Shown here piece after piece: positions 34,718 to 43,211 of a stretch of DNA of 52,123 bases. Every line of letters starts with the position of its first letter. Position 1 is the first letter of the stretch. The position numbers were made by a program, and so were the translations under genes. The stretch is from Methanofastidiosum sp. Its GTDB lineage: Archaea > Methanobacteriota_B > Thermococci > Methanofastidiosales > Methanofastidiosaceae. The notes under the pieces are model-generated. The model saw only the letters and a program-made list of their open reading frames with translations. It was not told the origin of the DNA and ran no database searches. The stretch lies in contig DAOSDU010000011.1 in assembly GCA_035362715.1 (NCBI GenBank), positions 1 through 52,123 on the forward strand, read 5' to 3'.

Positions 34718-34876
34718 TTAATCTTCTAAGCAAAGCTCTATTGCTTCTTTAATGTTTTCCATTGCTTCTTCTATAGTTTCCCCATATGAGTGGCAGCCTT
34801 TAAGTTGTGGACAGCTTACAATATACACACCGTCTTCATCCATCTCAATAATAATTGGAAGATGTATCTTTTCCAG
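34718..34876 (-). CDS. HicB-family (UPF0150) protein, HicA not found
   Basis: 52-residue protein reading EKIHLPIIIEMDEDGVYIV, then SCPQLKGCHSYGETIEEAMENI, the classic partial RNase-H-like HicB fold. There is no ATG, GTG or TTG: the frame is closed by TAA upstream, and the position where homologues have Met is CTG 34876, which follows AGGTGA by four bases. I take CTG as the start. No HicA double-stranded-RNA-binding toxin gene is adjacent on either side, so it is an orphan antitoxin or a stand-alone regulator; many archaeal members are stand-alone. Confidence 0.72.
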   Translation of the reverse strand: MEKIHLPIIIEMDEDGVYIVSCPQLKGCHSYGETIEEAMENIKEAIELCLED

Positions 34877-35090
34877 AGAATCACCTATTTACTATCTGTT
34901 ACTAGGGATATAAACATTTAGCCAGTGTTAACAGTAAAAACTCCAAAGATTTCTTAAGAAGTATTTACATTGATAAGCAATAGATGCGAAAGCTTTAAAT
35001 ACTATTACCTATTAATGATAATGATACTAGATAACAGCTTATACATATATATGGCGAAAACTGATAATTGTTAATCATTGGGGTTAATTG

Positions 35091-35222
35091 ATGAAAAGTA
35101 TAACGATTAAGGGAATCCCGGATGATCTCTATTTCAAACTCATTGAGTGGAAAGGCCGCATGAAGGCAGAGAACTGGGAGGATTTTCTGGAAAAGATGGT
35201 AAAGATGCTGGAGGAGAGCTAA
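35091..35222 (+). CDS. Ribbon-helix-helix-like small protein
   Basis: 43 residues starting KSITIKGIPDDLYFKLIEW, the beta strand plus first helix of a ribbon-helix-helix antitoxin or repressor, followed by a second helix (WEDFLEKMVKMLEES). ATG 35091 has GGGGTTAATTG upstream. No toxin follows; the next frames are tiny, then comes the large surface-protein gene at 35441, which it might regulate. The base composition is richer in G than that of its surroundings. Confidence 0.6.
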   Translation: MKSITIKGIPDDLYFKLIEWKGRMKAENWEDFLEKMVKMLEES

Positions 35223-35307
35223 AAATGAGTGTTTCAATTTTTGAAATTATGGAAAAATCGTTTCATGATAATATTTTTATATCGTTTCACATTAGGGAGG
35301 TATTGGC

Positions 35308-35448
35308 TTGAAATATTATAATGAGGATAATGGACTAAAATATAATGAAATTAATAGAGATAATTACATGATTAACATAAATCATGATAGAAGCATTATG
35401 ATAAAAAAACTGATCATTTCGAAAAAGGAGGTAGATTTGTTTGAATAA
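35308..35448 (+). CDS. Possible 46-residue ORF overlapping the start of the surface-protein gene
   Basis: TTG 35308 follows AGGGAGG by seven bases and opens 46 codons that end in TAA eight bases inside the next gene. The peptide is rich in Asn, Lys and Ile with no domain. It could couple translation of the surface protein to a leader peptide, or be chance in A/T-rich DNA. Confidence 0.3.
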   Translation: MKYYNEDNGLKYNEINRDNYMININHDRSIMIKKLIISKKEVDLFE

Positions 35449-38400
35449 GAAGATTTTGAGTTTTATATTTGGATCATTATTGATGTTTAGTTTATTTGGG
35501 GCAATTGAGTTTCAGGAGGTTAGTGCTGCTAGTATTAGCGTCAACATCACGACAAGTGCCAATAATTATACACAACCCTATCTTAATGGTAATAACATGC
35601 CTGTTAGGGTAAGATTTAATTTTAATATTACTGGAACTCCTTCTCCCTCTTGGACAGTAGTAGAGATAATTGCTCCCGCAGGATTTGTTCTTGCGGACAA
35701 AGGTGTTCAGCCGGCATCAACAGGATTTACTATTGACTATGCACTTAGTGATGCGGATGGAGTTCTTCCCGCAAAAAAAATGGTTTATACCTGTAACATT
35801 ACGTCTACAGGAACACGTACCATTAATCTAGATTTAGTTCAAGTTACTGCAGGTGAAGGGCCACATACATGGACTATAAATAATACGGCAGGTAATTTAT
35901 CACCGCTACTTTTGTCTCCATCAGTAGTAGTTGATAATACTGCACCTACCTTCACTGTGAGTTATTCTAAAACACCTAATGTTCCCGGTGCGCCAGTTAC
36001 CGACCCCGGCACATTTGGACTTGGAAATATTACAATCACAATTGTAGCTGATGATCCTATTATTGCTACTCCAACAGTTTCTGTTAAACAGCAAAACAAA
36101 ACTCTCCAGAATCTTACTTATACCACTTCAACTACAAATCCTCCCTCAGCAGGAAATTTCCGATCACAATCTGGGGGTTTCCCGACTACTACCCTCATAG
36201 GAACATATAGCATCACAAGTACAAACGGTGCAAGCGACGGATTGGCTACGGTGACTATAAATGCTACAGATAGGGCGGGAAATATTGGAAATATTATTGA
36301 TACAGCGACTACAGGATTAGATGGGCCAACTTTTATTGTAGATTCGCAATGCGATAAGCCAACATTAGTTTCTCCCACCAACGGTGCTATAGAAACAAGT
36401 GACGTTACCTTCACATGGAATGATATAACTGATGCTGCTGATCCAGTAGAATATACCTTACAATATTCTACATCTTCTACCTTTGCATCTAATGTTTATA
36501 CAAGATATACAACTTCTCCTACGATTACATATGCCGCATCAGGGCTTACTAATGGGACATGGTACTGGAGAGTGTGGGCGACAGACTCTTTGGGCAATCT
36601 TAGCGGTACACCAACTTCACACACAACAAGGAGCTTTACAGTTTCGACTACTTCATCAGTACCAACTTTTAGAATTCGTTATCTTAAAACTCCAAAAATA
36701 GACTATAACACTACTCCTGATGTCGTTGGTGCAGGCTCAATGCAGATTAGGATTTATTCCTCCGAAGTATTAAAAACTAAACCAACAGTCCAAGTAAAGT
36801 TACATAACCAAACTACTTGGACTACTTTATCTGTATCTGAATCAGCACCTGCATCTGTTTTCACTGCGACATACAATGTGCCGACTGCAACTACAAACAA
36901 TGGATTGGCCCAAATAACAATATCTGGGGAAAGTATGTCTGGTAATGTTGGAACTCAAATAAACGCTTCAGTATGGGATGTAGATGAAAGAAAATATCCA
37001 AGTTATCTGCCACAAGAAACGGATTCTGACGGTGCATTTTTCTATGTAAGTACCGCAACAGATACTCCAAGCATGTATAAACCTGATAATGGCTATGTAA
37101 TCCCAAACAATAGAAATGAAGCCAATTTCACATTTTACAAAATATCTGATTTAACTTCTGAGAGGCCCGCTGACTCAGGACAAAACAACTGCATTACATA
37201 CCACATACAGTATTCTACCTCACCTAACTTTACAACTAACGTTATCACACAATCAATAGATATCAACGAGAGCTTTTATAATCCAAACGATGCTCTCTTT
37301 TGTGGAATTCCAAATGGAGGATATAATAGTACTTCAGGAGATACATCCTATAACAATTGGTATGTTACTTGGCCAAGCAAACCAGCTGGATTTTCTAATC
37401 TAAGAATGCACAAATCCCAAGCACTTTCAAATGGCACATGGTACTGGCGAGTTTGGGCAACTGATAAACTTGGAAATCAGAGTCCAATACCCTCAGTCGG
37501 TAGGAGCTTCTTAGTTTCAACAACTGTTCCAAACTTGACATCTCCATCAGATCTTTCCTTGTTAGACTACAACAATCCAATACTAAACTGGGAAAACGTA
37601 TCCTCTGCTACATTTTATAATATACGTTTATCAAGAACCGATTCTCCTGATAGTACACCAATTTTCTATGATTACACTGCATATCCGGATAAGATTGCCG
37701 TAAATAATTACACCGGGGACTATAACAGTGATACAACAAGAAAGACTGAATATAATGTATCCACTTCAAAACCTCCAACACCACCAATAGGACGTTTGGA
37801 AGATGGTATTTGGTTCTGGAAGGTTGCGTCAAGCCTTGATACAACAGTATACTCTGAAACTTGGAGATTTACCGTTGATACAACAGGTCCACCAGCACCA
37901 AATTTACTTACTTTGACAAATGGGCAAGTCAGCCAGAACAAGAGACCTACATTTACTTGGACTTCAGTATTAGATACAAATAATTTGTCAAATCCTGTAA
38001 GATATTATGTCCAAATATCTGGAAATGCAAGCTTTCCTGATTCTCCAGGTATAAGTAATGGTACAACTACATGGCCATCCACATCTAACTTTTATGGGCC
38101 ATCAGATTGGAATTCCACTACTTATCAAAGAGGGCCACTTACTACAACAAGTTTTGTACCAACACAAGATTTCCCTGAAACATTATTAACAGACCCTGGA
38201 GCGGCATATTATTGGAGAGTTTATGCTGTAGACTCTGCGGGTAACCGTGGAACTAATTCATTAACTAGAAACTTCCGTATAAGTACTTCTCCTCCCTTAG
38301 TTTGGGGCGATATACCTAATACAGTAACTAGTTGTCAAAATGACTGGCCAACTGAATGTTTGAATATTCCTCGTGACAATTTAGGATTAGCACTTAGGTC

Positions 38401-40297
38401 ACCCTCAAATGGATTTACCCTTAACTCAAGTAATCCACAACTTGAATGGAGACACTCTAGATGTGACTGTGTTGTAAAAGAGATATCAAGTTATATAATC
38501 CAATACTCAACAGATATTACATTTCCACCTGAAAAAACAACAGATGTATCTGGGATATTTCAGGTCTTAGGTATTAATGTTGACAATAATCTCTATGTCA
38601 ACATGGGGTATACAATACAAACACCTTTGTACAATGGAACTTACTTCTGGAGAATTTGTGCAGTAGACACAGCTGGGAACAGAACACAGTTCACAGCCCC
38701 TTGGAGCTTTACAGTTAACGTTCCAAACAACGAAGGGCCAGCATCACAGTGCTCATCCACAGTTCCATGTCCATCTGGATACACTTGTCAAAATGGATCA
38801 TGTGTAGCTGTAACATACTCCGCAGGAAACCTTACAATAACAGTCCAGAATGCAGGAGGCACAGCAATATCAGGTGCAACTGTTACAGTTGACGGTGTTG
38901 CGCAGGTAACAGATGCAGCAGGACAGGTAACATACACCGCACTATCCGGAGGAAATCACACACTAAACAATGTCACAGCATCCGGGTATGTAGACTACGG
39001 AACAAGTACAATACTTATCAACGGAAACACAACACAGACTTTAACTATGACAGTACCAGGTACTGAAGGGTATATCTGGGGAACAGTCTACTTTGATGCG
39101 ATAGGAACAGCAGCACCAAATGTCTTGATAGACATATACAACCAGTCCACAGATGTAAAGGTTGATAGCCGACTTACAAACAGTGAAGGAAAGTTCCAGT
39201 CATCCCCGCTTCCATCAACAGGCACATACTACGCAAAGATCCCAGCATATGAAAAGGAACTAAGGGATTTACAGCCGACATCACTTACAACTGGAGAAAA
39301 GATTGTAATCCTTGAAACAAAAGGAACAGTCACAGGAATAGTCCAGGATGACTCTGGGCAGATAGTATCATCTGCAACAGTGGTATTGAAGAAGTACCCA
39401 GGAGAAGAGTTTGTCGACACAAAGACAACAAATTCAATCGGCCAGTTCTCATTTGATGCGCTACCAGGAACATATGTCATCACAATATCAAAGGCAGGAT
39501 ACGATGCATACACATCCTCATCATTTAGCGTGCAGTCAAAACAGACTGTGAACCTGCAATCTGTCCTTGGAAGCATCGTACTAAACTCAATAAGAGGAAC
39601 ATTGGCAGTATCTGTCAAGGATGATAAAGGTGCAACAATTAACACTGCCACTGTCACAATCAGGTCAAGCACTGGTGCAGTAGTTAGGTCCATTACTACA
39701 TCTGGTGGTACAGGATCAACTCAACTTGCCCCGGGCGCTTACAGGGTGTCTGCAGTATCTAGCGGATTTGCAGAGAGCCTTCAACAGACAACTAACATCA
39801 CTTCAAATCAGACTTCATCAGTGTCAATTACACTAGCCCCAGCAACTGGCTCCATAAGGGTCGTTGCAAAAGATGCAAGCGGCGCACCACTTGCAGGAGC
39901 AAGTGTCTATGTTGACGGCACACTTTCTGGAATAACTGATTCAGAAGGGGAGCTACTTGTCACAGGACTTAAGCTTGGAACACACACAGTCAGGATTACT
40001 AAAGGAGGATTCACTACTGTTGAAGAGCAGGTTACAGCTGGAGACTCAACAGTAATTGTTGACACAGCACTAAGGAAAAACAATCTACCGCTATACCTTG
40101 GTATAGGCCTTGGATTACTGATACTTGCAGGTGCACTTTACTACTTTAAATTTGGAAAACAGCAAGGGCCAAAGAGACCACCAATGTCAAAGGGATTAAC
40201 ACTACCATCAAGACCAGGCGCACCAAAACTAAGACCTCACAGGCACAAAGGCGGACTACCGCCATCCTCAATTAGAGTAAAGAAAAAGAATCTTTAA
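35441..40297 (+). CDS. Giant membrane-anchored surface protein (Ig/FN3-like and carboxypeptidase-regulatory-like repeats)
   Basis: 1618 residues. Signal peptide (about 1-30), then beta-sandwich domains of two alternating kinds: 'SPTNG ... YWRVWATDSLGN ... RSFTVSTT' units (near 303-400, 540-690, 815-950, 955-1100) and Ig-like units opening with PTFxxxYxKTP (about 168 and 405). A small Cys cluster follows (CSSTVPCPSGYTCQNGSC, about 1105). Then there are four or five carboxypeptidase-regulatory-like repeats (GTVTGIVQDDSGQIV, GSIRVVAKDASGAPLAGASV and others, 1125-1540), one membrane helix (about 1545-1567) and a basic cytosolic tail of about 50 residues. It probably forms a stalk-like adhesin or surface-layer associate. 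From about 38.75 kb codon use shifts toward ACA/GCA-rich, more GC-rich DNA, suggesting a mosaic origin. The start is TTG 35441 after AAAAGGAGG. The gene's 3' end is duplicated at 41316. Confidence 0.8.
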   Translation: MNKKILSFIFGSLLMFSLFGAIEFQEVSAASISVNITTSANNYTQPYLNGNNMPVRVRFNFNITGTPSPSWTVVEIIAPAGFVLADKGVQPASTGFTIDYALSDADGVLPAKKMVYTCNITSTGTRTINLDLVQVTAGEGPHTWTINNTAGNLSPLLLSPSVVVDNTAPTFTVSYSKTPNVPGAPVTDPGTFGLGNITITIVADDPIIATPTVSVKQQNKTLQNLTYTTSTTNPPSAGNFRSQSGGFPTTTLIGTYSITSTNGASDGLATVTINATDRAGNIGNIIDTATTGLDGPTFIVDSQCDKPTLVSPTNGAIETSDVTFTWNDITDAADPVEYTLQYSTSSTFASNVYTRYTTSPTITYAASGLTNGTWYWRVWATDSLGNLSGTPTSHTTRSFTVSTTSSVPTFRIRYLKTPKIDYNTTPDVVGAGSMQIRIYSSEVLKTKPTVQVKLHNQTTWTTLSVSESAPASVFTATYNVPTATTNNGLAQITISGESMSGNVGTQINASVWDVDERKYPSYLPQETDSDGAFFYVSTATDTPSMYKPDNGYVIPNNRNEANFTFYKISDLTSERPADSGQNNCITYHIQYSTSPNFTTNVITQSIDINESFYNPNDALFCGIPNGGYNSTSGDTSYNNWYVTWPSKPAGFSNLRMHKSQALSNGTWYWRVWATDKLGNQSPIPSVGRSFLVSTTVPNLTSPSDLSLLDYNNPILNWENVSSATFYNIRLSRTDSPDSTPIFYDYTAYPDKIAVNNYTGDYNSDTTRKTEYNVSTSKPPTPPIGRLEDGIWFWKVASSLDTTVYSETWRFTVDTTGPPAPNLLTLTNGQVSQNKRPTFTWTSVLDTNNLSNPVRYYVQISGNASFPDSPGISNGTTTWPSTSNFYGPSDWNSTTYQRGPLTTTSFVPTQDFPETLLTDPGAAYYWRVYAVDSAGNRGTNSLTRNFRISTSPPLVWGDIPNTVTSCQNDWPTECLNIPRDNLGLALRSPSNGFTLNSSNPQLEWRHSRCDCVVKEISSYIIQYSTDITFPPEKTTDVSGIFQVLGINVDNNLYVNMGYTIQTPLYNGTYFWRICAVDTAGNRTQFTAPWSFTVNVPNNEGPASQCSSTVPCPSGYTCQNGSCVAVTYSAGNLTITVQNAGGTAISGATVTVDGVAQVTDAAGQVTYTALSGGNHTLNNVTASGYVDYGTSTILINGNTTQTLTMTVPGTEGYIWGTVYFDAIGTAAPNVLIDIYNQSTDVKVDSRLTNSEGKFQSSPLPSTGTYYAKIPAYEKELRDLQPTSLTTGEKIVILETKGTVTGIVQDDSGQIVSSATVVLKKYPGEEFVDTKTTNSIGQFSFDALPGTYVITISKAGYDAYTSSSFSVQSKQTVNLQSVLGSIVLNSIRGTLAVSVKDDKGATINTATVTIRSSTGAVVRSITTSGGTGSTQLAPGAYRVSAVSSGFAESLQQTTNITSNQTSSVSITLAPATGSIRVVAKDASGAPLAGASVYVDGTLSGITDSEGELLVTGLKLGTHTVRITKGGFTTVEEQVTAGDSTVIVDTALRKNNLPLYLGIGLGLLILAGALYYFKFGKQQGPKRPPMSKGLTLPSRPGAPKLRPHRHKGGLPPSSIRVKKKNL

Positions 40298-40310
40298 TAA
40301 TTTAATTTTT
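40247..40310 (+). repeat. Direct repeat, copy 1 (3' end of the surface-protein gene)
   Basis: These 64 bp cover the last 16 codons, stop and the start of the T-rich tail of the surface-protein gene. They recur at 41316-41379 with two differences, both at third codon positions and synonymous (TCC/TCT, ATT/ATC). Between the copies lies a nucleotidyltransferase-HEPN module. Confidence 0.85.
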
Positions 40311-40345
40311 AATTTATCTTTTTCTTCTTTTCTTATTTTATTTAA
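40298..40345 (+). terminator. T-rich terminator after the surface-protein gene
   Basis: Several T-runs (TTTAATTTTT, TTATCTTTTTCTTC, TTTTCTTATTTTATTT) directly follow the stop codon. A related T-rich stretch follows the second copy of the gene end at 41370-41400. Confidence 0.5.
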
Positions 40346-40404
40346 TTAATCTATTACCCACCCTACTGATTATCTTTATAAATATAAATTATCTATTTGG
40401 TATA

Positions 40405-40902
40405 ATGAAGTTTTTCACTAAAAATCATCAAGAGTATATAACTCAACTTTTTAGCAAAATCGAAGATTATTATGGTGATGCACTAGTGTCCCTTGTAGTC
40501 TATGGATCTTATGCAAGGGAAGAGAATAAGTTTGATTCAGATATTGATTTATTTATTGTAATTAAAACAGATAAAAACAGGAGAGAGAGAATAAGAGAAT
40601 TTGTCAAAGAGATTGAATCCCCACTCTTAAATTTAAGCCTCAAGCTTTACGAGGATAGAATATCCTCTGAAATATCAACTTTAATTCTAACAGAAAAAGA
40701 ATCATTGTGCTTTAATCCTCTGTATCTTGACATGGTTACAAAAAGAATTATCATATTTGATAGAGATAATTTCATGGAAAATTTACTTATGAAATATAAG
40801 AATCTAATGAATGAATGTAAAACAAGAAAGGAAAAGTGTGGTAGTTTTGAATACTTTGTCCTTAATAATAAAAAGATATTAGAAGGTATAAAAGTTGGAT
40901 AA
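40405..40902 (+). CDS. Nucleotidyltransferase of a NTase-HEPN pair
   Basis: 165 residues. GS-x10-DxD is seen in VYGSYAREENKFDSDIDLFI (about residues 32-51). A longer C-terminal helical region distinguishes it from the about 97-residue MntA proteins of the island. A TTTATAAATATA box 25 bp before the ATG makes it leaderless. The HEPN gene starts inside its 3' end (8-bp overlap), so the two are made together. The pair is flanked by 64-bp direct repeats. Confidence 0.8.
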   Translation: MKFFTKNHQEYITQLFSKIEDYYGDALVSLVVYGSYAREENKFDSDIDLFIVIKTDKNRRERIREFVKEIESPLLNLSLKLYEDRISSEISTLILTEKESLCFNPLYLDMVTKRIIIFDRDNFMENLLMKYKNLMNECKTRKEKCGSFEYFVLNNKKILEGIKVG

Positions 40903-41302
40903 ACTTTCAGAAGACTATCTAAAACGCGCCATTATTAGATATGAAGTATTGAATGAATATCTCAAAAGAGAAGGGTATGCAGAAGTAGTAAGGGAAGCCC
41001 AGGAAACTGTGGAGCTTTTACTAAAGGCTGTCTTACTAGATATGGGGCTTATTGTTCCGACTATGCACGATGTTAGTATTATCCTAGATAAAAATAAAGA
41101 CTTTTTAAAAGAGCCATTCTTATCTAATTCTGATAAAATAAGAACTATATCTAAAACATTGAGAAAAGAAAGGGAGGTAAGCTTCTACGGCGCTGAAGAC
41201 TTTTTACCTTCTGAAGAATATGCTCAAAGTGATGCAATAAGAGCCATCGAAGATGTAAAGTTTGTTTTGGACATTGTAAAAAAAACTTTAGAACTTGGAT
41301 GA
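40895..41302 (+). CDS. HEPN domain protein
   Basis: 135-residue helical protein. LKRAIIRYEVLNEYLKREGY at the N-terminus, EAQETVELLLKAVLLDMG and REVSFYGAEDFLPSEEY are typical of the HEPN subgroup next to longer nucleotidyltransferases. The C-terminal RX4-6H ribonuclease motif of HepT is not visible, so it may be catalytically inactive or act by another route. TTG 40895 overlaps the nucleotidyltransferase stop. Confidence 0.75.
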   Translation: MDKLSEDYLKRAIIRYEVLNEYLKREGYAEVVREAQETVELLLKAVLLDMGLIVPTMHDVSIILDKNKDFLKEPFLSNSDKIRTISKTLRKEREVSFYGAEDFLPSEEYAQSDAIRAIEDVKFVLDIVKKTLELG

Positions 41303-41315
41303 AATACTAAATTCA

Positions 41316-41379
41316 AAAGGCGGACTACCGCCATCTTCAATCAGAGTAAAGAAAAAGAATCTTTAATAATTTAATTTTT
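41316..41379 (+). repeat. Direct repeat, copy 2 (displaced gene end)
   Basis: Second copy of the 64-bp surface-protein gene end. It still encodes KGGLPPSSIRVKKKNL and a stop, with only two synonymous changes, but it is preceded by unrelated sequence and has no open gene attached. It starts 13 bp after the HEPN stop. Confidence 0.85.
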
Positions 41380-41450
41380 TCTTATTCTTATTTTATTTCT
41401 AATTTTGTAAATACAAAGATTTAAATAATATTGTATTATATTTTAAACAT

Positions 41451-42053
41451 ATGTATTATTTATTAAACAATAATCCCAGTATAACGGAAAATCATCTCAA
41501 AGTTATTTCTTTATTCACCTTAGGGTATAACAAAAATCTCTATATAAGGGAAGTGAATAGACTCCTCAATATCAGCCCCAGGACAGCACAATTAATTCTA
41601 AATTCCTTAGAATCAAAGGGCGTACTCGAATCAATCTTCCGTGGAAAGATTAAATCCTATTTTTTAAGAAAAAATTCTACTTCTAAAAATTATCTTATAT
41701 TAGCCGAGTCCTATAAAACTACCCTCTTTATGGACAAGAATCCCCTAGTTGGAGAAATTATAGAAAAGATATTACCTCTTATCTCGGGGATTGGCCTTAT
41801 CTTTGGAAGTTATGCTAAAGGAACTCAAAATAAAGAGTCTGATCTGGATATATTTGTAATCGGATATATAGAAAATAATAAAATAAGAGAAATATCAAAA
41901 ACATATCAAATTGAAATTAATCTAGTTGTTTACCCTTTAGAAAAATACAAATCTGTTATCAATAAAGATATATTGGTAAAGGAAGTATTGGAGAATCATA
42001 TAGCCATTAAAAACATTGATGGATTTGTATTAACGGTGATGGGAAATGAGTAA
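41451..42053 (+). CDS. Winged-helix nucleotidyltransferase
   Basis: 200 residues. The N-terminal winged HTH (about 12-75: NKNLYIREVNRLLNISPRTA, LNSLESKGVLE) is fused to a nucleotidyltransferase with GS-x10-DxD in LIFGSYAKGTQNKESDLDIF (about 115-135). The DNA-binding domain implies autoregulation of the pair. A TTTAAATA box 27 bp upstream makes it leaderless. The HEPN gene downstream overlaps by eight bases. Confidence 0.8.
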   Translation: MYYLLNNNPSITENHLKVISLFTLGYNKNLYIREVNRLLNISPRTAQLILNSLESKGVLESIFRGKIKSYFLRKNSTSKNYLILAESYKTTLFMDKNPLVGEIIEKILPLISGIGLIFGSYAKGTQNKESDLDIFVIGYIENNKIREISKTYQIEINLVVYPLEKYKSVINKDILVKEVLENHIAIKNIDGFVLTVMGNE

Positions 42054-42522
42054 GATATTATGGTGCCTAAATCAGAAAAACGGAATTAAATTAATTAAAC
42101 CCAATTCAAACTTATCTCAAGCTTATTTATGCAAAGCGGAAGATTCTTTGGAATCTATTCAAGTTAATATAAAGAAAGAATGGAAGGTTGCCACTGCTTA
42201 CTATACCATTTATTTTTCACTTTATGCTGTACTTATGAGAATAGGAATAAAGTCTGAGATTCACTCGTGCACCGTTGATTTTGTAAAGGAATATCTTAAT
42301 GAATATTTTAATAAAGAAGAGCTAGATCTTATAGAAGACTCACTAAAAGCAAGAATCGATGTCCAGTATTATGTAGATAAAGATATCTCAGATGAACTCT
42401 ACTCAAAATTAATTGATTTTGCCCCTGAACTTTTAATTAAATCTAAATCAATTCTTTCTAAACTAACAGAAAAGAAAATAAACTCTATAAGGGAAGAAAT
42501 AATAAGTTTAACAACAGAATAA
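42046..42522 (+). CDS. HEPN domain protein, partner of the winged-helix nucleotidyltransferase
   Basis: 158 residues, all helical. YLCKAEDSLESIQVNIKKEWKVATAYYTIYFSLYAVLMRIG is a typical HEPN core with the 'YY..f..a.A.L...G' pattern, and KARIDVQYYVD corresponds to the R-x-D-x-x-Y motif at the active-site helix. It overlaps the upstream gene; the ATG follows GGGAAATGAG. It is a toxin or regulatory partner of the preceding gene. Confidence 0.75.
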   Translation: MSKILWCLNQKNGIKLIKPNSNLSQAYLCKAEDSLESIQVNIKKEWKVATAYYTIYFSLYAVLMRIGIKSEIHSCTVDFVKEYLNEYFNKEELDLIEDSLKARIDVQYYVDKDISDELYSKLIDFAPELLIKSKSILSKLTEKKINSIREEIISLTTE

Positions 42523-42581
42523 TTCTATAATAGTTACTTTTTTAAAATCTAATTAAAAACCATTAATTGGACGTGATAACT

Positions 42582-43058
42582 TTGAAGAAATACATATCTA
42601 TTTTACTAATTCTGATATTTCTGTTCTCTGGTTGCATCGGTCAGGGGACTGATAGTAGGCCTGAAAAAGTTTCTACTTTGGTAAGAGAGGCTTCTGTGCT
42701 TGTCCAAGAGAAAGGTGAGGAGGCATTCCCACAGATAAGAGAAAAAGGGAAGTTCTATACAGGCGACACGTATGTCTTTGTCTGGAAGGTCGAAGGGGAT
42801 AATGTTACGAGGGTAGTCTTCCCACCAGATTTGGCGCAAGAAGGAACAGACGTCTCTGACTTTAAGGATGACAATAATGTCTCTATTACAAACATGTTTG
42901 TGACTATAGCAAATAGCGAAAAGGGTGAGGGATGGTCTGGGGAATACCTCAGGACAAATCCAGCGGACAATAAGATTGAGAAGAAAGTCACATACATAAA
43001 GAAAGTTGTTTACAACGACACAACATATGTCCTAGGCGCAGGATACTATATCAATTAA
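42582..43058 (+). CDS. Lipoprotein with a single Cache-like domain
   Basis: 158 residues with a lipoprotein signal peptide (KKYISILLILIFLFSGC, lipobox FSGC) and one Cache-like sensor domain (LVREASVLVQEKGEEAFPQI, then YTGDTYVFVWKVEGDNVTRV and YVLGAGYYI). It presents an extracytoplasmic small-molecule-binding domain with no signalling module attached. I use TTG 42582 after CGTGAT since it gives a normal signal peptide; TTG 42567 adds five residues. A paralogue without a signal peptide is at 45514. Confidence 0.72.
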   Translation: MKKYISILLILIFLFSGCIGQGTDSRPEKVSTLVREASVLVQEKGEEAFPQIREKGKFYTGDTYVFVWKVEGDNVTRVVFPPDLAQEGTDVSDFKDDNNVSITNMFVTIANSEKGEGWSGEYLRTNPADNKIEKKVTYIKKVVYNDTTYVLGAGYYIN

Positions 43059-43141
43059 TTTTTTTATTATTTAATATCTCCACTTATTTTTTGCCCGTTC
43101 CTTTAATTATGGACTTTTGAATAGTAATATTTATATAATAG

Positions 43142-43173
43142 TATTTTTAGTATATTATGATATATTAAAAATA
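43142..43173. promoter_or_regulatory. Inverted repeat overlapping the second ATPase promoter
   Basis: TATTTTTAGTATAT (43142-43155), a TATG spacer, and ATATATTAAAAATA (43160-43173) pair at 13 of 14 positions. The right arm overlaps the likely TATA box (centre about 43166), which gives a short leader with Shine-Dalgarno AGGTG (43200-43204) before ATG 43212. A further half-site TTTTAGTATAT recurs at 43178-43188. This looks like an operator for a dimeric repressor. Confidence 0.5.
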
Positions 43174-43211
43174 CCAATTTTAGTATATAGATATATCGTA
43201 GGTGCCCAAAA

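Noticed and set aside
35225..35311. 28-codon ORF after the ribbon-helix-helix gene
   Set aside because: Low complexity, no motif, and the second half is probably leader sequence of the next gene.
40298..41451. Insertion sequence between the 64-bp repeats
   Set aside because: No transposase or integrase, and no terminal inverted repeats; only the NTase-HEPN pair is present.
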